Of a stretch of DNA of 64,000 bases, positions 33,516-43,847 are shown piece by piece (position 1 is the stretch's first letter; every line of letters starts with the position of its first letter). Under the pieces are notes generated by a model, which was given only the letters and a program-made list of their open reading frames with translations, did not search any database and was not told the DNA's origin. Location of the stretch: contig CM053029.1 of NCBI GenBank assembly GCA_028564925.1, forward strand, positions 296,647,168-296,711,167. Reading direction: 5' to 3'. The position numbers were made by a program, and so were the translations under genes. Source of the DNA: Lithobates sylvaticus (lineage: Eukaryota > Chordata > Amphibia > Anura > Ranidae).

Positions 33516-33900
33516 CATGAAAGGGTGTACTTGGTCAGCAACAATGTTTTGGTAAATGGTATGTATCAAGTAACATCCACATAAATGCAGGACCCAAGGT
33601 TTCCCAGTAGAACATTGCCCAAGCATCAAACTGCCCCCACCAGCTTGCATTTTTCTTATACTGCATCCTGGTCCCATCTCTTCTGCAAGTAATTGACACA
33701 CACGCACACCGCCATCAACATGATGTAAAACAAAGCATGATTCATTAGACCAGGCCACCTTGTTCTATTGCTTCGTGGTCCAGTTTTGATGCTCACATGC
33801 CCATTGTAAGTGCTTTTCGATGTGGACATGGGTTAGCGTGGGCACCCTGAGCAGCCCCATACACAAACCGTGATGCCCATTTTTTCTGCTTTCAACATAT
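33516..33900 (-). pseudogene. Tc1/mariner transposase fragment
   Basis: The minus strand reads a Tc1 segment around the first catalytic aspartate: VAWSNESCFVLHHVDGG, then GGGSLMLGQCSTGKPWVLHL, then YQNIVADQVHPF. The catalytic Asp is replaced by Asn (WSNES for WSDES) and stops precede it. It is a different Tc1 family from those at 597, 35,037 and 51,349. Confidence 0.7.
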
Positions 33901-34227
33901 CAACTTCAGAGACAACAAGTTTACTTTCTGCCTAATATATCCCACCAAATTTCAGGTGCCATTGTAACAAGATAATCAATGTTATTCACCTAACCTGTCA
34001 GTAGTCATAAAGTTATGGGGGATTGGTGTAACAGCAAATTAACATCAGCTACAAGGAGTGATCAGGGACAAGTTTCATTCTGTCACAGTGCTACTTTTGA
34101 GCTGCCAAGGGATGCATTAATGAATCTAGCCTTAACCTAGTACTAAATCAATTGCACAATCTTTCTCGCTGCTTAATATTGCCTTTCTGATATAATAAAT
34201 AGATGCCCCTTCTGTACAATATGTCTT
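33901..34227. other. No recognisable feature
   Basis: AT-rich, no open frame of note and no terminal repeats. Confidence 0.5.
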
Positions 34228-34533
34228 CTGCATAGGTGTGCACAGAGGGTGTGTCAGGTGTGCCTGGCACACCCTAATCACTACGTTTCAGGATGAAGAG
34301 TAGAGGAAGGGGCTAGTAAATATGTAATTCACTGGCGGCTTCATTTTCATTCATAGCTGAAGCAAAGTAAACCATGTTTACTATGCTTCAGTTTGTGAAT
34401 GAACAGGAAGCCACTCAGCACAGAGCACTTCCCATTCATTCACTGTCCCGTGCAGCTGAGGCTGCAGAGAAAGGCATGTGTGTTTGAGCTTTGAGGTGCA
34501 CACCCTAATGCAATAGGCTGCACACACCTATGT
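34228..34533. mobile_element. Short hAT-like MITE
   Basis: CATAGGTGTGCACAGAGGG at left and TGCACACACCTATG at right are inverted. The flanks GTCTTCTG and GTCCTTCTG look like a slightly diverged 8-bp target duplication. The internal CACACCCTAAT word occurs at both ends. Confidence 0.55.
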
Positions 34534-35036
34534 CCTTCTGCCATAGCTTTCTACAATAAATGCTCCTTCCCTGTGGTACACTCATCTGACTGTACACTGA
34601 GTCACATCGCTAGAGGAAGCCACTGTGTGCTATGGATATTGCATTGCTGGAGGAATCCACTGAAAGGTAAATCTGCCAAATTGTGCAAATATTGTACAAA
34701 TATACTGTGCATACTTGCACATTATGGCAAGAACTTTGGAGGCCCATACTTATTAGGTTCCCCTTCAAACGCTCTAATCACATTAATATATTTATAGTGG
34801 AAGTTGGTAGTGTGGAGACAAGGAAGGAGGAACATAATTGGGTGTAATGTACAATCTAATAGGTAACTAAAGAAAAAAGCGTCTGATGTTTTACTCCCTT
34901 ATTGTCATATTGTTTCCATGGCCTTTAATTGCACATGGAGTAGTAGCAGCACATTATTGGGATCATCCTTCTAGTCATTGTTCTTGTAAGTGTGTATATT
35001 TAGGCTGACTTGCACTGTGCAAAGCAATAGAGCTCT
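34534..35036. other. No recognisable feature
   Basis: AT-rich DNA with chance open frames only. Confidence 0.5.
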
Positions 35037-35231
35037 GATAGGGTTGAGGTCAAGACTCTGTGTAGGCCAGTCAAGTTCCTAAACCCTAAACTTGCCCATC
35101 CATCTCTTTATGGACCTTGCTTTATGTACTGATGCGCAGTCATGTTGGAACAGGAACGGGGCCATCCCAAAACCATTCCCGCAAAGTTGGGAGCATGAAA
35201 TTGTCCAAAATGTCTTGGTATGCTGACACCT
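35037..35231 (-). mobile_element. Fold-back Tc1 derivative, left arm
   Basis: Antisense Tc1 sequence (reads SPDLNP-type and HDCASVHKA-type segments on the minus strand). The right arm at 42,878-43,342 carries overlapping Tc1 sequence in the opposite sense. Joining the edges across the Harbinger restores a TTAAGAG sequence seen uninterrupted in the related copy near 1,060, so one fold-back element was split by the Harbinger. Confidence 0.7.
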
Positions 35232-35748
35232 TAAAGCCCCATACACACGCTCGGACAATCCGCGGACCAGGTCGGTCGGACTTTGTCCGACGTACTTTGT
35301 CCGATGTTGGCGTTGCGTACACACGGTCGGACTACGTTGTCGGAATATCCGGTCCGGAAGAACGTCGTGACGTAAGTCGTCGTCCACGAGATTACAAAAG
35401 GGAAGTTCAGCACCACGTCAGGCACCCGTTGGGCTCCTTCTGCTGATCCCGTGTTTATCGAGAGTTAGTGGAAGTTTGGTGACTTAAGATTCGCGCTTCT
35501 CAGTTTTCTGACTCAGATCGTTACTGCTCTTCAGTTTGTGCTTGTCGTGCGTATCTGTTTATTAGTGCGTGTAGTCAGTTCGCATTTGTTGGTCATTGCG
35601 GCCTATATCTTGATATAGGACGCTTTGATTTGCACTGCTTATTGTCTGCTCGTTGCTGGTATTCACTTCGTTCTTTCAGGCCTTGCTGTTTATCGGTGCT
35701 TTCTGTTTGTCCGTTCTGACCAGCCGACCTTTTGTGACCTTGTGAGCG

Positions 35749-37917
35749 ATGTTTCCCGTGCGTACTCGTCGCCGAGTTCGTGCTGTACGCGGAATTGGTG
35801 TCGGGCTTTTAGCTTTGACCCAAGACCCGTCCATGAACAGAGTGACGAGGAGTATGTGGACCAAGAATTGGTTGCTTCAGCGTGACCAGTTCTCGCACAT
35901 GCCTTTGCTTCGTGAGATCCGGGAGAATAATCCTGATGATTTCAGGAACTTTCTCAGGATGACAGACCCCGATTTTCACCGTCTTTTGGCTTTGCTGACC
36001 CCCTTTATCAGCCGGCAGGATACCTGCATGAGACAAGCCATTACTCCGGAGCAGAGGCTTGTTGCCACGTTGAGGTACTTGGCGACAGGGAGAAGTCTTC
36101 AGGATTTGAAGTTCTCTTCAGGTATCTCTCCCCAGGCCCTGGGAATCATTATTCCAGAGACCTGTTCTGCCATCATTCAGGTCCTGCAGGAGGACTATAT
36201 TAAGGTAACATTTATACTTTACTATTCCCTTCTATGTATGCTCTGTTTGCTAATGACTTGTATTTTTGACCTCCTTCCCTAATTACCATGATTGCAATAT
36301 GTTCTAATATGCTGTGCCCCTTTTCTCCTTCATGCATTTTTCCCTTCACTTACCTCACCAGCATGCTCTTCTGCCCCAATAGACACCTATGGCCTAGTCA
36401 CTTAAGCAATGTCTTTTGTCTGCTGCATAGTATTGTTTGCCCCAAAACACCCCCTAAAATATGCACAAATGTTTGCTGTGTGGTTTACTTCATGTAGAGC
36501 CCCCTTTTTTTGTTCTTTTGGTGGGGGGGGCAAACTCATTAGGAACCCCCTCCCCCAACTGCTCTGTCAGATGGTACCAATCCTTTATCTGCTGGCTTTC
36601 CCAAGGTCCATACACACTATATACCTACCTCTTTATAGTGCGCATCTTTAGGGATGAATTCAGCAAAGCATGTAGTGCAAGGGGCTGCCTCCATACATTC
36701 CATTTCCTATTTTTTTGTCTTCTTTCCCTCCTATTAGCTTGCTTGGTAATTTAATAATGTCACACTGTGCCTGCCTTTTTTTGGGGGTGGGGGGGGGGGG
36801 GGGGGGGGTTGAAATGTTATTTGATCTTTCCTGTGGCCTGCCAATAGTGTTAAGTACAGAGGGTCTGGCCAAACTAGCCCACATTATTGAGCCATTTGCC
36901 AATCAATGAAGTGCAGAGGGTTAGCTGTCCACCACCCCCCCCCCCAAAACCCCTAGTTATTGCCAATGGCCCATCAGAAGTGGGGGGATTGATGGGGGGG
37001 TGAGTAATCTGTGAAGGGGAGCCTCTACTTTTCTGTGCAAATACTTTCCAGCCTCCAATTTTATACAATGCTCTTGTTCCAAGATGTTGATTGTCTAATC
37101 TGCTTGCAATGTTTAGGTGCAAAGTGACTAATTTTTTTTTTCTTGTTTCACTCCACAGTTCCCTTCCACGCCACAGGAATGGCAGACTGTGGCCTCCCAC
37201 TTTGCCAGCCGTTGGGACTTTCCTAACTGCGGAGGGGCAATTGATGGGAAACACGTCCGCATCGTCCCACCGCCCAACTCGGGGTCCTACTATTATAATT
37301 ATAAAGGGTTTAATAGTGTAGTGATGTTGGCGGTGGTGTCGGCAACATACGAGTTTATGTATGTGGACGTGGGGATGAACGGCCGGATATCGGATGGTGG
37401 GGCCATTACGCACACGGAGTTCTACTGGCGTCTCCAAAGTGGCAGTCTGTGCTTGCCACCTCCAGAGGAGAATGCCGAAGGACTCCCCTTCGTCTTTGTC
37501 GCAGATGAAGCGTTTGCGTTGACTCCCCATGTGATGAGGCCGTTCCCGATGAGGACCCTCACCCCGGACCAGAGGGTCTTCAACTACAGGCTGTCCAGAG
37601 CCAGAAGAGTTGTGGAGAACGCTTTTGGCATCCTGGCCAGCCGCTTCCGCCTGTTCCTGACGGCATTTAACTTGGCGGAATACAAACTGAACCACATAGT
37701 TCTTGCCTGTTGCATATTGCACAACTTCCTCAAAAGACATAACAGGAACTATGTGGTGCCCGTTGGCCCAGATGTGGAGGGCCCTCCAAATGCCGAACTC
37801 ACAGCCCTTCGAGTGGCACGTCCAGGCTTGCCCCCTCTAAATGCCCGTGTGGTCCGGGACCAATATATGCAGTACTTTGTGGGTAGGGGGGCCATTGCTC
37901 TGCCTGACGATGTGTGA
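35749..37917 (+). CDS. PIF/Harbinger DDE transposase (HARBI1-like), two exons
   Basis: Exon 1 is 35,749-36,204 (donor GTAACA) and exon 2 is 37,159-37,917 (acceptor CTCCACAG). The splice is phase 0 and gives 404 residues. The N-terminal half is a helical region with the QRLVATLRYLATG and SLQDLKFSSGIS segments typical of HARBI1 relatives, probably a helix-turn-helix. The nuclease core follows: GGAIDGKHV (Asp181), FVFVADEAF (Asp268) and RRVVENAFGILASRFR (Glu305), the D-D-E spacing of the family. It ends with CILHNFLK, also a family hallmark. No stop or frame change interrupts it. It would cut the element out and insert it at TWA targets in the nucleus. Length is somewhat above HARBI1 (about 350). 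AATAAA follows at about 37,931. Confidence 0.9.
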
Positions 37918-37930
37918 GAGGCATTTTTTA

Positions 37931-37936
37931 ATAAAT
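37931..37936 (+). terminator. Poly(A) signal of transposase gene
   Basis: AATAAA about 15 bp after the transposase stop codon. Confidence 0.65.
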
Positions 37937-38230
37937 CTGATATTTTAACCAACCTATGATTTCATGTCATTTCAGTCTTCTTTTTAGCTTATTTTACTTT
38001 GACATTTTTTCCCTTTGCCTTCGACAGTGGGAATGCACTTTCTGGGCAAAAGGAGGTAACAGTCTCTTCTTCCCAAAAAGATTATTCTCATGTTGTGTGT
38101 TTGCTACCTAATCTTTGGTCTAGAGAAGGTTTGTACTGCATAACTGACACCCAAAATACTCCTTTTCATCACCAGGTCTGACATGTGTGTATTCTCCAAA
38201 ATGCTGTGCTCCGTGTTTTCGTACAAAGCA

Positions 38231-38346
38231 CTGTGGGTGTCATTTACATAAGTCAAATCCGCTATGCTCTACAAGTGCATTGAAAAAGTTCCCCGGGAAA
38301 GAAAATTGGAGTGCAAAGTGGATTTGCCTTTAGTAAATAACACCCA
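38231..38346. mobile_element. Short MITE inside the Harbinger
   Basis: GGGTGTCATTTAC at left and GTAAATAACACCC at right are inverted. The right part (GATTTGCCTTTAGTAAATAA) matches the fragment near 2,369. It lies between the convergent 3' ends of the transposase and Myb genes. Confidence 0.6.
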
Positions 38347-38989
38347 TTGCCCCCCATATCCTTTTCATTTTACATACATAATGCATTGTGTTTTTTAAAT
38401 AAGGAAGCCACACATTTAGAAAAATAAAAGTTTACTAGGAAAACATTCACAAGTGCGTTTACAATCTTCACGCCAAAACTGACAACATCTTGGTTATTTA
38501 CAACATTGTTTACAAACATTCCGCAATTGGTAAAACCAGGCATGGAGCAAAACAGAACCTAGGAACTTGGAAAGTTCAACTTTGTAAAGTGAAGACAAGA
38601 TCAGACATGACTATATGTTCAAAGTGTGTTTGATCTTGCCTTCATCACATGGGGGGGTCACCCCCGAAAAGTGGAAATTTGGAACATGCACACAATTTGG
38701 GACTGAAAATGGTCATTAGATGGTAAAACACATGCCTAGAAGCTTCAAAAGTGCCATTTTCCATCATGGGGATGAATGGACGTTTTTTGGGGGTGCAACC
38801 CCTTCACCACAACCACTTTCGTAGTTCGTAAAGTGTTTGCACCCCCAAAAAAACGTTGCCATTCATCCACCATGGTGGGAGCTAGCACATGTGGACACAA
38901 TGTGTGCATGTTCCAAATTTCAGACAGTTTTTAAGTTGCAACTGTGTTCTGAAGCTGGCACAAATGTGTGTTAATTACTTGGTGCGTTT
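38347..38989. other. Harbinger spacer with inverted repeat
   Basis: Between convergent genes. GATGAATGGACGTTTTTTGG near 38,771 is mirrored near 38,849-38,877, making a hairpin with about 50 bp of loop. No gene. Confidence 0.5.
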
Positions 38990-40348
38990 TCATATTTTTC
39001 CTAAAACATCAATGATGTTCTTCAATTTTTGTTGAACATCATTGATGTTTTGCTTTATGTAATCTAGATCTCTATTGCAGACCATTATCTCTCCGATGAG
39101 TACGTGGGCACTCTCTGTGGTAAAGTGCGATTTTTCTTCCACAACATCCACGTCACCTAAAAACCACAAACAAACAAAAATGGGGTGTTGGAAATGAGGC
39201 AGCCATACATGGATTAGCTTACCAGTAGCTGTGTTCTCCCACACTCACCTGTTGTGGTGACAATTTCTCCAAGTTCGATGATCTCTCCTTCCTCCTCCTC
39301 CTCCTCCTCTGCTTCTGCTCTTTCCCCTTTTTTGGGAGGTGTTGGTTTGGGGGTTTCCTCAGACGGCCCAAGTTTTCGCTCCCCTATGAGAATGTCCAAA
39401 AGGAAGATTTAGCAACACAAGCTATTGAGGGCAGAAATAGGAAATGACAAACATTGCTTGAAAGTGACGGACACTATTTTAGTTTGGCCAGTTACAAATG
39501 TCAACTACATGAATGAAGTCACTTTGTAAAGGTGCTAAACTGACTAGCTTTTTGGTAGAAGTTTGTGTGATGGAGACCCCCCTCTAGTATCCACTGGAGC
39601 ACATGTGTGGAAAAGCATAATAAAAAGGGGGTTTGGGTGTCCCAGCACTAGTGCTCTAGAGTCCAGATGGGTAAACAGCTACTGAGTGACCTCTCCTTTA
39701 CATTGAATAAATTGGCTTTACATTCTTGATGACATTTCTAGTGAGAACAAACTTCCTTTCCCCCCAAAAAAAACACCAAACATCGTATTATAAGTGGCCG
39801 AACGATCGAGGTTGCGTACGATCGAATGCACACACACACGACCATGACAGTGGCAGAAAGATCGAGGCTGAGTACGATCGAATGCACAGACGAACCTGAA
39901 AGTGGCCATTTTGGAATGTACAACTTGGTAAAAATCAAAACACAATGGAGCAGTATGCAAGCAAGAAATCAAACACAAAACACAACTACTTACTTTTTTG
40001 AAGAATTCTCTTGATCTTTCTGTACTGATCGGCCTCCCTCAGTTTCAGGTCTGACCAGCGTTTCCTGAGTTGCTCCTTGGATCGCTGTACCCCAAAATTA
40101 TTGTACAGCCTTCTCACAACTTTAGACATGATCTTGGCCTTGCGGACATTGGGGTTGAGGTAAGGCCCATACTTCCCATCATAGTCGCTCCTCTTTAATA
40201 TGTCCACCATCTCCAACATTTCTCCAAATGACATATTGGAGGCCTTGAATTTCAGGTTCCGGGATCGGGACGTTTCTGCCTCCGGACTTTCCTCGTCCTC
40301 CTCCTCGTTGGTGGGATATTTGTGGCGCACCTGCTGTGTCCCCGCCAT
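38990..40348 (-). CDS. Harbinger Myb/SANT-like DNA-binding protein, three exons
   Basis: Exons are 40,348-39,994, 39,383-39,249 and 39,156-38,990, joined by GT-AG introns (donors GTAAGT and GTGAGT). The product is 218 residues with no interruption. Residues about 39-118 form a Myb/SANT-like domain (YGPYLNPNVRKAKIMSKVVR, then SKEQLRKRWSDLKLREADQ). An acidic Glu run near residue 145 comes from a CTC microsatellite, and the C-terminus (about 185-216) is an amphipathic, probably coiled helix. In other Harbingers the Myb-like partner binds element ends and helps the transposase enter the nucleus, so I infer the same here. It starts about 150 bp from the divergent MADF transcript. Confidence 0.85.
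39778..39905. repeat. Paired 54-bp repeat in Myb-gene intron
   Basis: GATCGAGGTTGCGTACGATC and the near-copy GATCGAGGCTGAGTACGATC, each followed by GAATGCACA, lie about 55 bp apart inside intron 1. They might be protein-binding sites or the remains of a MITE end. Confidence 0.6.
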
Positions 40349-40661
40349 GTGCTCTCCCCACTACGCCGTAAAGAGAAGGGGTGGGGAATAGACGAGAAAG
40401 ATCGTCAGGGGCGGGCGGAGTTTGAAGCATGCGCAGTGTATATAAAACGTCACACGCCTGTGTCGTAGCCACGATCTGGGAGACGAGGGGAGAGAAAACT
40501 CACACGAGACGATCGCTACAAACGAAGGTACAATTTAACGTTGGTACATAACTAGCCTAGACTGATTTGAACTTGAGGCTTCTTTATGGAGAAGATTAGG
40601 AGAGTTTAGCCTGACATAATTTATAGGGTTTGGTGTGTTGTTGTGTCTTGCAGAGATTGAT
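40349..40661. promoter_or_regulatory. Bidirectional promoter and MADF 5' leader
   Basis: A TATAAA at about 40,440 points to the plus strand. A short non-coding exon seems to end at an ACGAAG/GTACAA donor near 40,527, and the intron ends in CTTGCAG at 40,653. GATCGT words recur. The Myb gene reads the other way from 40,348, so both accessory genes share about 150 bp of control sequence. Confidence 0.55.
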
Positions 40662-41895
40662 ATGAAGGGATTCAACGACATGAGTTTTCTCCCCCTCTTC
40701 ATTGCCAAATACAGGGATTTTCCCATATTGTGGCAGGGTATACACCCACATTACACCAACAAACCAAAGAGGCACGCAGCCCTGGAGGAACTTGTGGAAT
40801 TTGTCAAGCCAAGGTTCCCCACGGCAACTGTTGATGATATTAGAAAGAAAATTGGCAGCCTGAGGAGTGCGTATATCAGGGAGCGGAAGAAGGTCGTGAA
40901 GTCTGAGGAAACTGCAACTTCAGCAGATGAGGTCTATGTCCCCAAGCTCTGGTACTATCAGAGTCTCCATTTTCTGAAGGACCAGGCTGATGTCACGGAG
41001 CCAACCTCAACTCCTCCTTCCACGCTTCCTTGCGCGCAGCCCACCCCTGATGAGGCTTCCGAGGAGCAACCTGGGCCTTCCAGTCTGGAAGAGGTGGAGG
41101 AGCCCAGCTTGTTCCAGGTATAGTAGTTTTGTTACCATTTATGGGAATAATGAATGATGTTCACTTAATTCAGGATCGCCAATTGCTTAGTTCCTAACGT
41201 GTTTGACATATCAACAGACAGTGGTGTGGGAGACATTTGGGGCCAGAATCTAAACTGCAGGGCTGAGAATTGTATGGTTTTCTATTTGTAAACATTTTGC
41301 ACCAGTCACTAGATGAGAATTGTGTGTGTTTGATGAACAAATAACTGAAACTATGTCCCTTTTTCCTACACAGGAAGACCTCAGCCAGGAGGTGGCTGTG
41401 GAAGGTGGCAGTCAGGAGGAGGCAGGGGTTAGTGGCAGCCACCAGCTGGGTAGTGGCAGCCAAGAGGGGGCTAGGCCTCGGAGCCTGACTGACACCCAAA
41501 CCCCTCCCCTCCGCCCTCCGTACAAAAGGGCGAGAAGGGGGGGTTATGCGGCACAGTCAGCGCTCCGGATGATCAGAGAGGCTTCAGACTCCCTACATGC
41601 CACACCCGCCGACGAGGAGACCTTTGGCTCGGTGGTTGTCACAAAAATGATGGGTATGGAGGTGGGGCAACGCAACATGTGTGAGGGGCTCATCCTCCAT
41701 GTCCTAAATAAGGGTAGGGCTGGGGAGTCACACATGTTTGCCATAGTTACCATGCTCCGCCTCCTCCTCCTCCTCCTCCTCCTTCTGCCACCCCACCAGC
41801 ACGACAGCCACAGCGTGGAAGGAAGCGTGGAAGGAAGACCTGAGAGTGACGACCTGCAATCAGTCTGGTGTGAGAGAAGATGGAGCCTCTTGTAG
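40662..41895 (+). CDS. Harbinger MADF-domain protein with BESS-like tail
   Basis: Coding exons are 40,662-41,117 (donor GTATAG) and 41,374-41,895 (acceptor CTACACAG), phase 0, giving 325 residues. Residues about 12-107 are a MADF domain: LFIAKYRDFPILW, HAALEELVEFV, VDDIRKKIGSLRSAYIRERK and PKLWYYQSLHFL. A Pro/Ser/Glu-rich linker, a KRARR basic patch at 203-207 and a BESS-like segment at about 232-264 (EETFGSVVVTKMM then LILHVLNKG) follow. A run of nine or more Leu is encoded by a CTC microsatellite. MADF-BESS proteins are Myb-related DNA-binding regulators. In this element it could recognise the ends, regulate the promoter or replace Myb function. AATAAA follows at about 42,105. The C-terminus past the Leu run is less certain. 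Confidence 0.8.
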
Positions 41896-42103
41896 TACCA
41901 GAGCCTGGGGACCTAGATGGCATCTGCTGCAGTTCCGGATACTTTGGACTTCACGACCAGATTGCACTCCCCTTAATATACGTACTCCTCAGGCCCCCAA
42001 TTTTCTACGCTTGGACAATGATGGTTGCCGTGGGGGGCCAAGACTTTGCAAATTCCCTAAGTTTCACCATGGCTGCGTTCCTCTTTGGTTTGTTGGTGTG
42101 ACC

Positions 42104-42111
42104 TAAATAAA
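42104..42111 (+). terminator. Poly(A) signal of MADF gene
   Basis: CTAAATAAAGG about 210 bp beyond the MADF stop codon. Confidence 0.6.
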
Positions 42112-42579
42112 GGTTTTTTTTGATTTGAAATAATCATTGACTATTGTGTTTTACTTTGCTACAATGACAGTTTTTCTTTGAGTAGGCTGGTACATTTCAC
42201 TAATCCTAAAGTAGAATTAACAAGGGGCAACAACAACAAACAACCTCCTAGTAAATTTAAGCAAGAAATACAAATGTAAATAATGTGTTTTTGGTAATTT
42301 GAGACACACAACCCCCCTCCAAAAAAAAAAAAAAAAAACATTCAAATATGTATTCCCCAAAAAAAAAAAAAAAAAAAAAGACAAATCATGGTAAAAAAAT
42401 AACAAAGATTCTTTTCCGTTCAGAGTAAAAATAAACATGTAGTGTATAAATGCTGCAAAGTAATAAAGAAGTAAGTTTGTGAGAAGTGCGGGTGAATAGG
42501 AGCAGCTAAAAGATGTCATTCTTGTTGCATTGTAAAGAAAAATAGAATGCGCTGCATTAAAGACATTTTAACATTGCAG

Positions 42580-42874
42580 CGTGACGAATGTGCTGTGTCG
42601 ATTAGGAAAGGTAGTTTTACCTGACCGAGCGCTTCCGTCACAGAATTTCTTCTGAGCATGCGTAGCACTTTGTCCGTCGGACAAGCGTACACACGCTCGG
42701 ATTTGGTGTGATCGGACCGGGTTGACGGCAAATCTTTCCAGCAGGAGATAAGACTTTGTCCGACGGACAAACCGACGAACACTGTCCGATGGTGCATACA
42801 CACGGTCTGATTTTTCAACAACCTTGTCCGATCGGACCAAATTGATGAAAAAGTCTGACCGTGTGTATGGGGCT
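42580..42874. promoter_or_regulatory. Right subterminal repeats of the Harbinger
   Basis: Four or more TTGTCCG / CGGACAA words (near 42,670, 42,755-42,770, 42,785 and 42,825) echo those at 35,280-35,345. The density at both ends suggests binding sites for the transposase or its partner proteins. Confidence 0.55.
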
Positions 42875-42877
42875 TAA

Positions 42878-43342
42878 GAGTTACCTTCACTGGAACTAAG
42901 GGACCAAGCCCACACCCCTGAAAAAAAACAACCCAACACCATAATCCCAACCTCCACCAAATGATTTGGACCAGTGCACAAAGCAAGGTACATAAAGACA
43001 TGGATGAGCAAGTTTGGGGTAGAGGAACTTGACTGGCCTACACAGAGTCCTGACCTCAACCCAATACAACACATTTGGGATTAATTAGAGCAGAGACTGC
43101 AAGCAAGGCCTTCTCATCTACATCAGTGCCTGATCTCACAAATGCGCCTCTGGAAGAATGGTCAAATATTCCCATAGACACACTCCTAAACCTTGTGGAT
43201 AGCCTTCTCAGAAGAGTTGAAGCTCTTATAGCTGCAAAGGGTGGGCCAACTCAATATTGAACCCTACGGACTAAGACTGGGATGCCATTAAAGTTCATGT
43301 GCATGTAAAGGCAGGTGTCCCAATACTTTTGGTAATATAGTG
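42878..43342 (+). mobile_element. Fold-back Tc1 derivative, right arm
   Basis: Plus-strand Tc1 sequence with the C-terminal transposase region (YLALCT-type to the GGPTQY end), finishing in ATACTTTTGGTAATATAGTG and a TA at 43,343-43,344. It is the other half of the element broken by the Harbinger. No functional transposase. Confidence 0.75.
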
Positions 43343-43344
43343 TA

Positions 43345-43847
43345 TGCTAAGCTTACTTGCACAAAAGCTTTTGAGGGCCCTAAGATTCCCAAGCAGTTTA
43401 TTCTGCTTTAAGGTATTTGATCAGCCAAAATATTTTCCTTTTTTTTTTTAGTTGGGTATGGTTAATATGTTATAATTGCTATTTATGGCATTAATTAAAT
43501 AATATTTTCTCTTTACTTCCTGTCCTGCTGACAATGATTTGCCAGACAGTAAGTAAATTGAACTCTCCAACAGCAACGCAGAAAGAAATAAAAACGCATT
43601 TCTTTAGCAGCAGTACTAATTCATAAAAAGTTTGCAGAATGTTAAAAAAAGACAATCTCTGAGGGAAAGGAGAAAAAGGGAAAACAAACACAAGTCACAG
43701 TCACAGAGAGGGTCGTAAAACTGTTGGATAAGGAGTAAGGAAACCAATATCTAAATTTAGTCCGTTATCATTTGTGTCAAAGGTTGTGTGAAGGTAACTC
43801 ATTCTTAGTTCAAAAGTTTTTCTTCCCTGAATAGTTTTGAAATTCCC
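43345..43847. other. No recognisable feature
   Basis: AT-rich. Open frames are short and lack coding character. Confidence 0.5.

Larger units (their letters stand above)
35235..42874. mobile_element. Complete 7.64 kb PIF/Harbinger transposon with three genes
   Basis: Ends AGCCCCATACACACG and CGTGTGTATGGGGCT are inverted, with TAA duplicated at 35,232-35,234 and 42,875-42,877. Words of the type TTGTCCGA / TCGGACAA recur in both subterminal regions. Three spliced genes fill it: a DDE transposase (plus), a Myb/SANT-like protein (minus) and a MADF protein (plus). All three frames are open when spliced at canonical sites, and poly(A) signals follow the plus-strand genes. Known autonomous Harbingers carry a transposase and a Myb-like protein that work together in nuclear import and end binding. 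The third gene is unusual. Confidence 0.92.

Noticed and set aside
36874-37740. 288-codon minus-strand open frame
   Set aside because: It lies exactly antisense to the Harbinger transposase exon 2 and has no domain of its own.
42516-43001. 161-codon minus-strand frame
   Set aside because: It crosses the Harbinger end into the Tc1 arm, so it joins two unrelated elements by chance.
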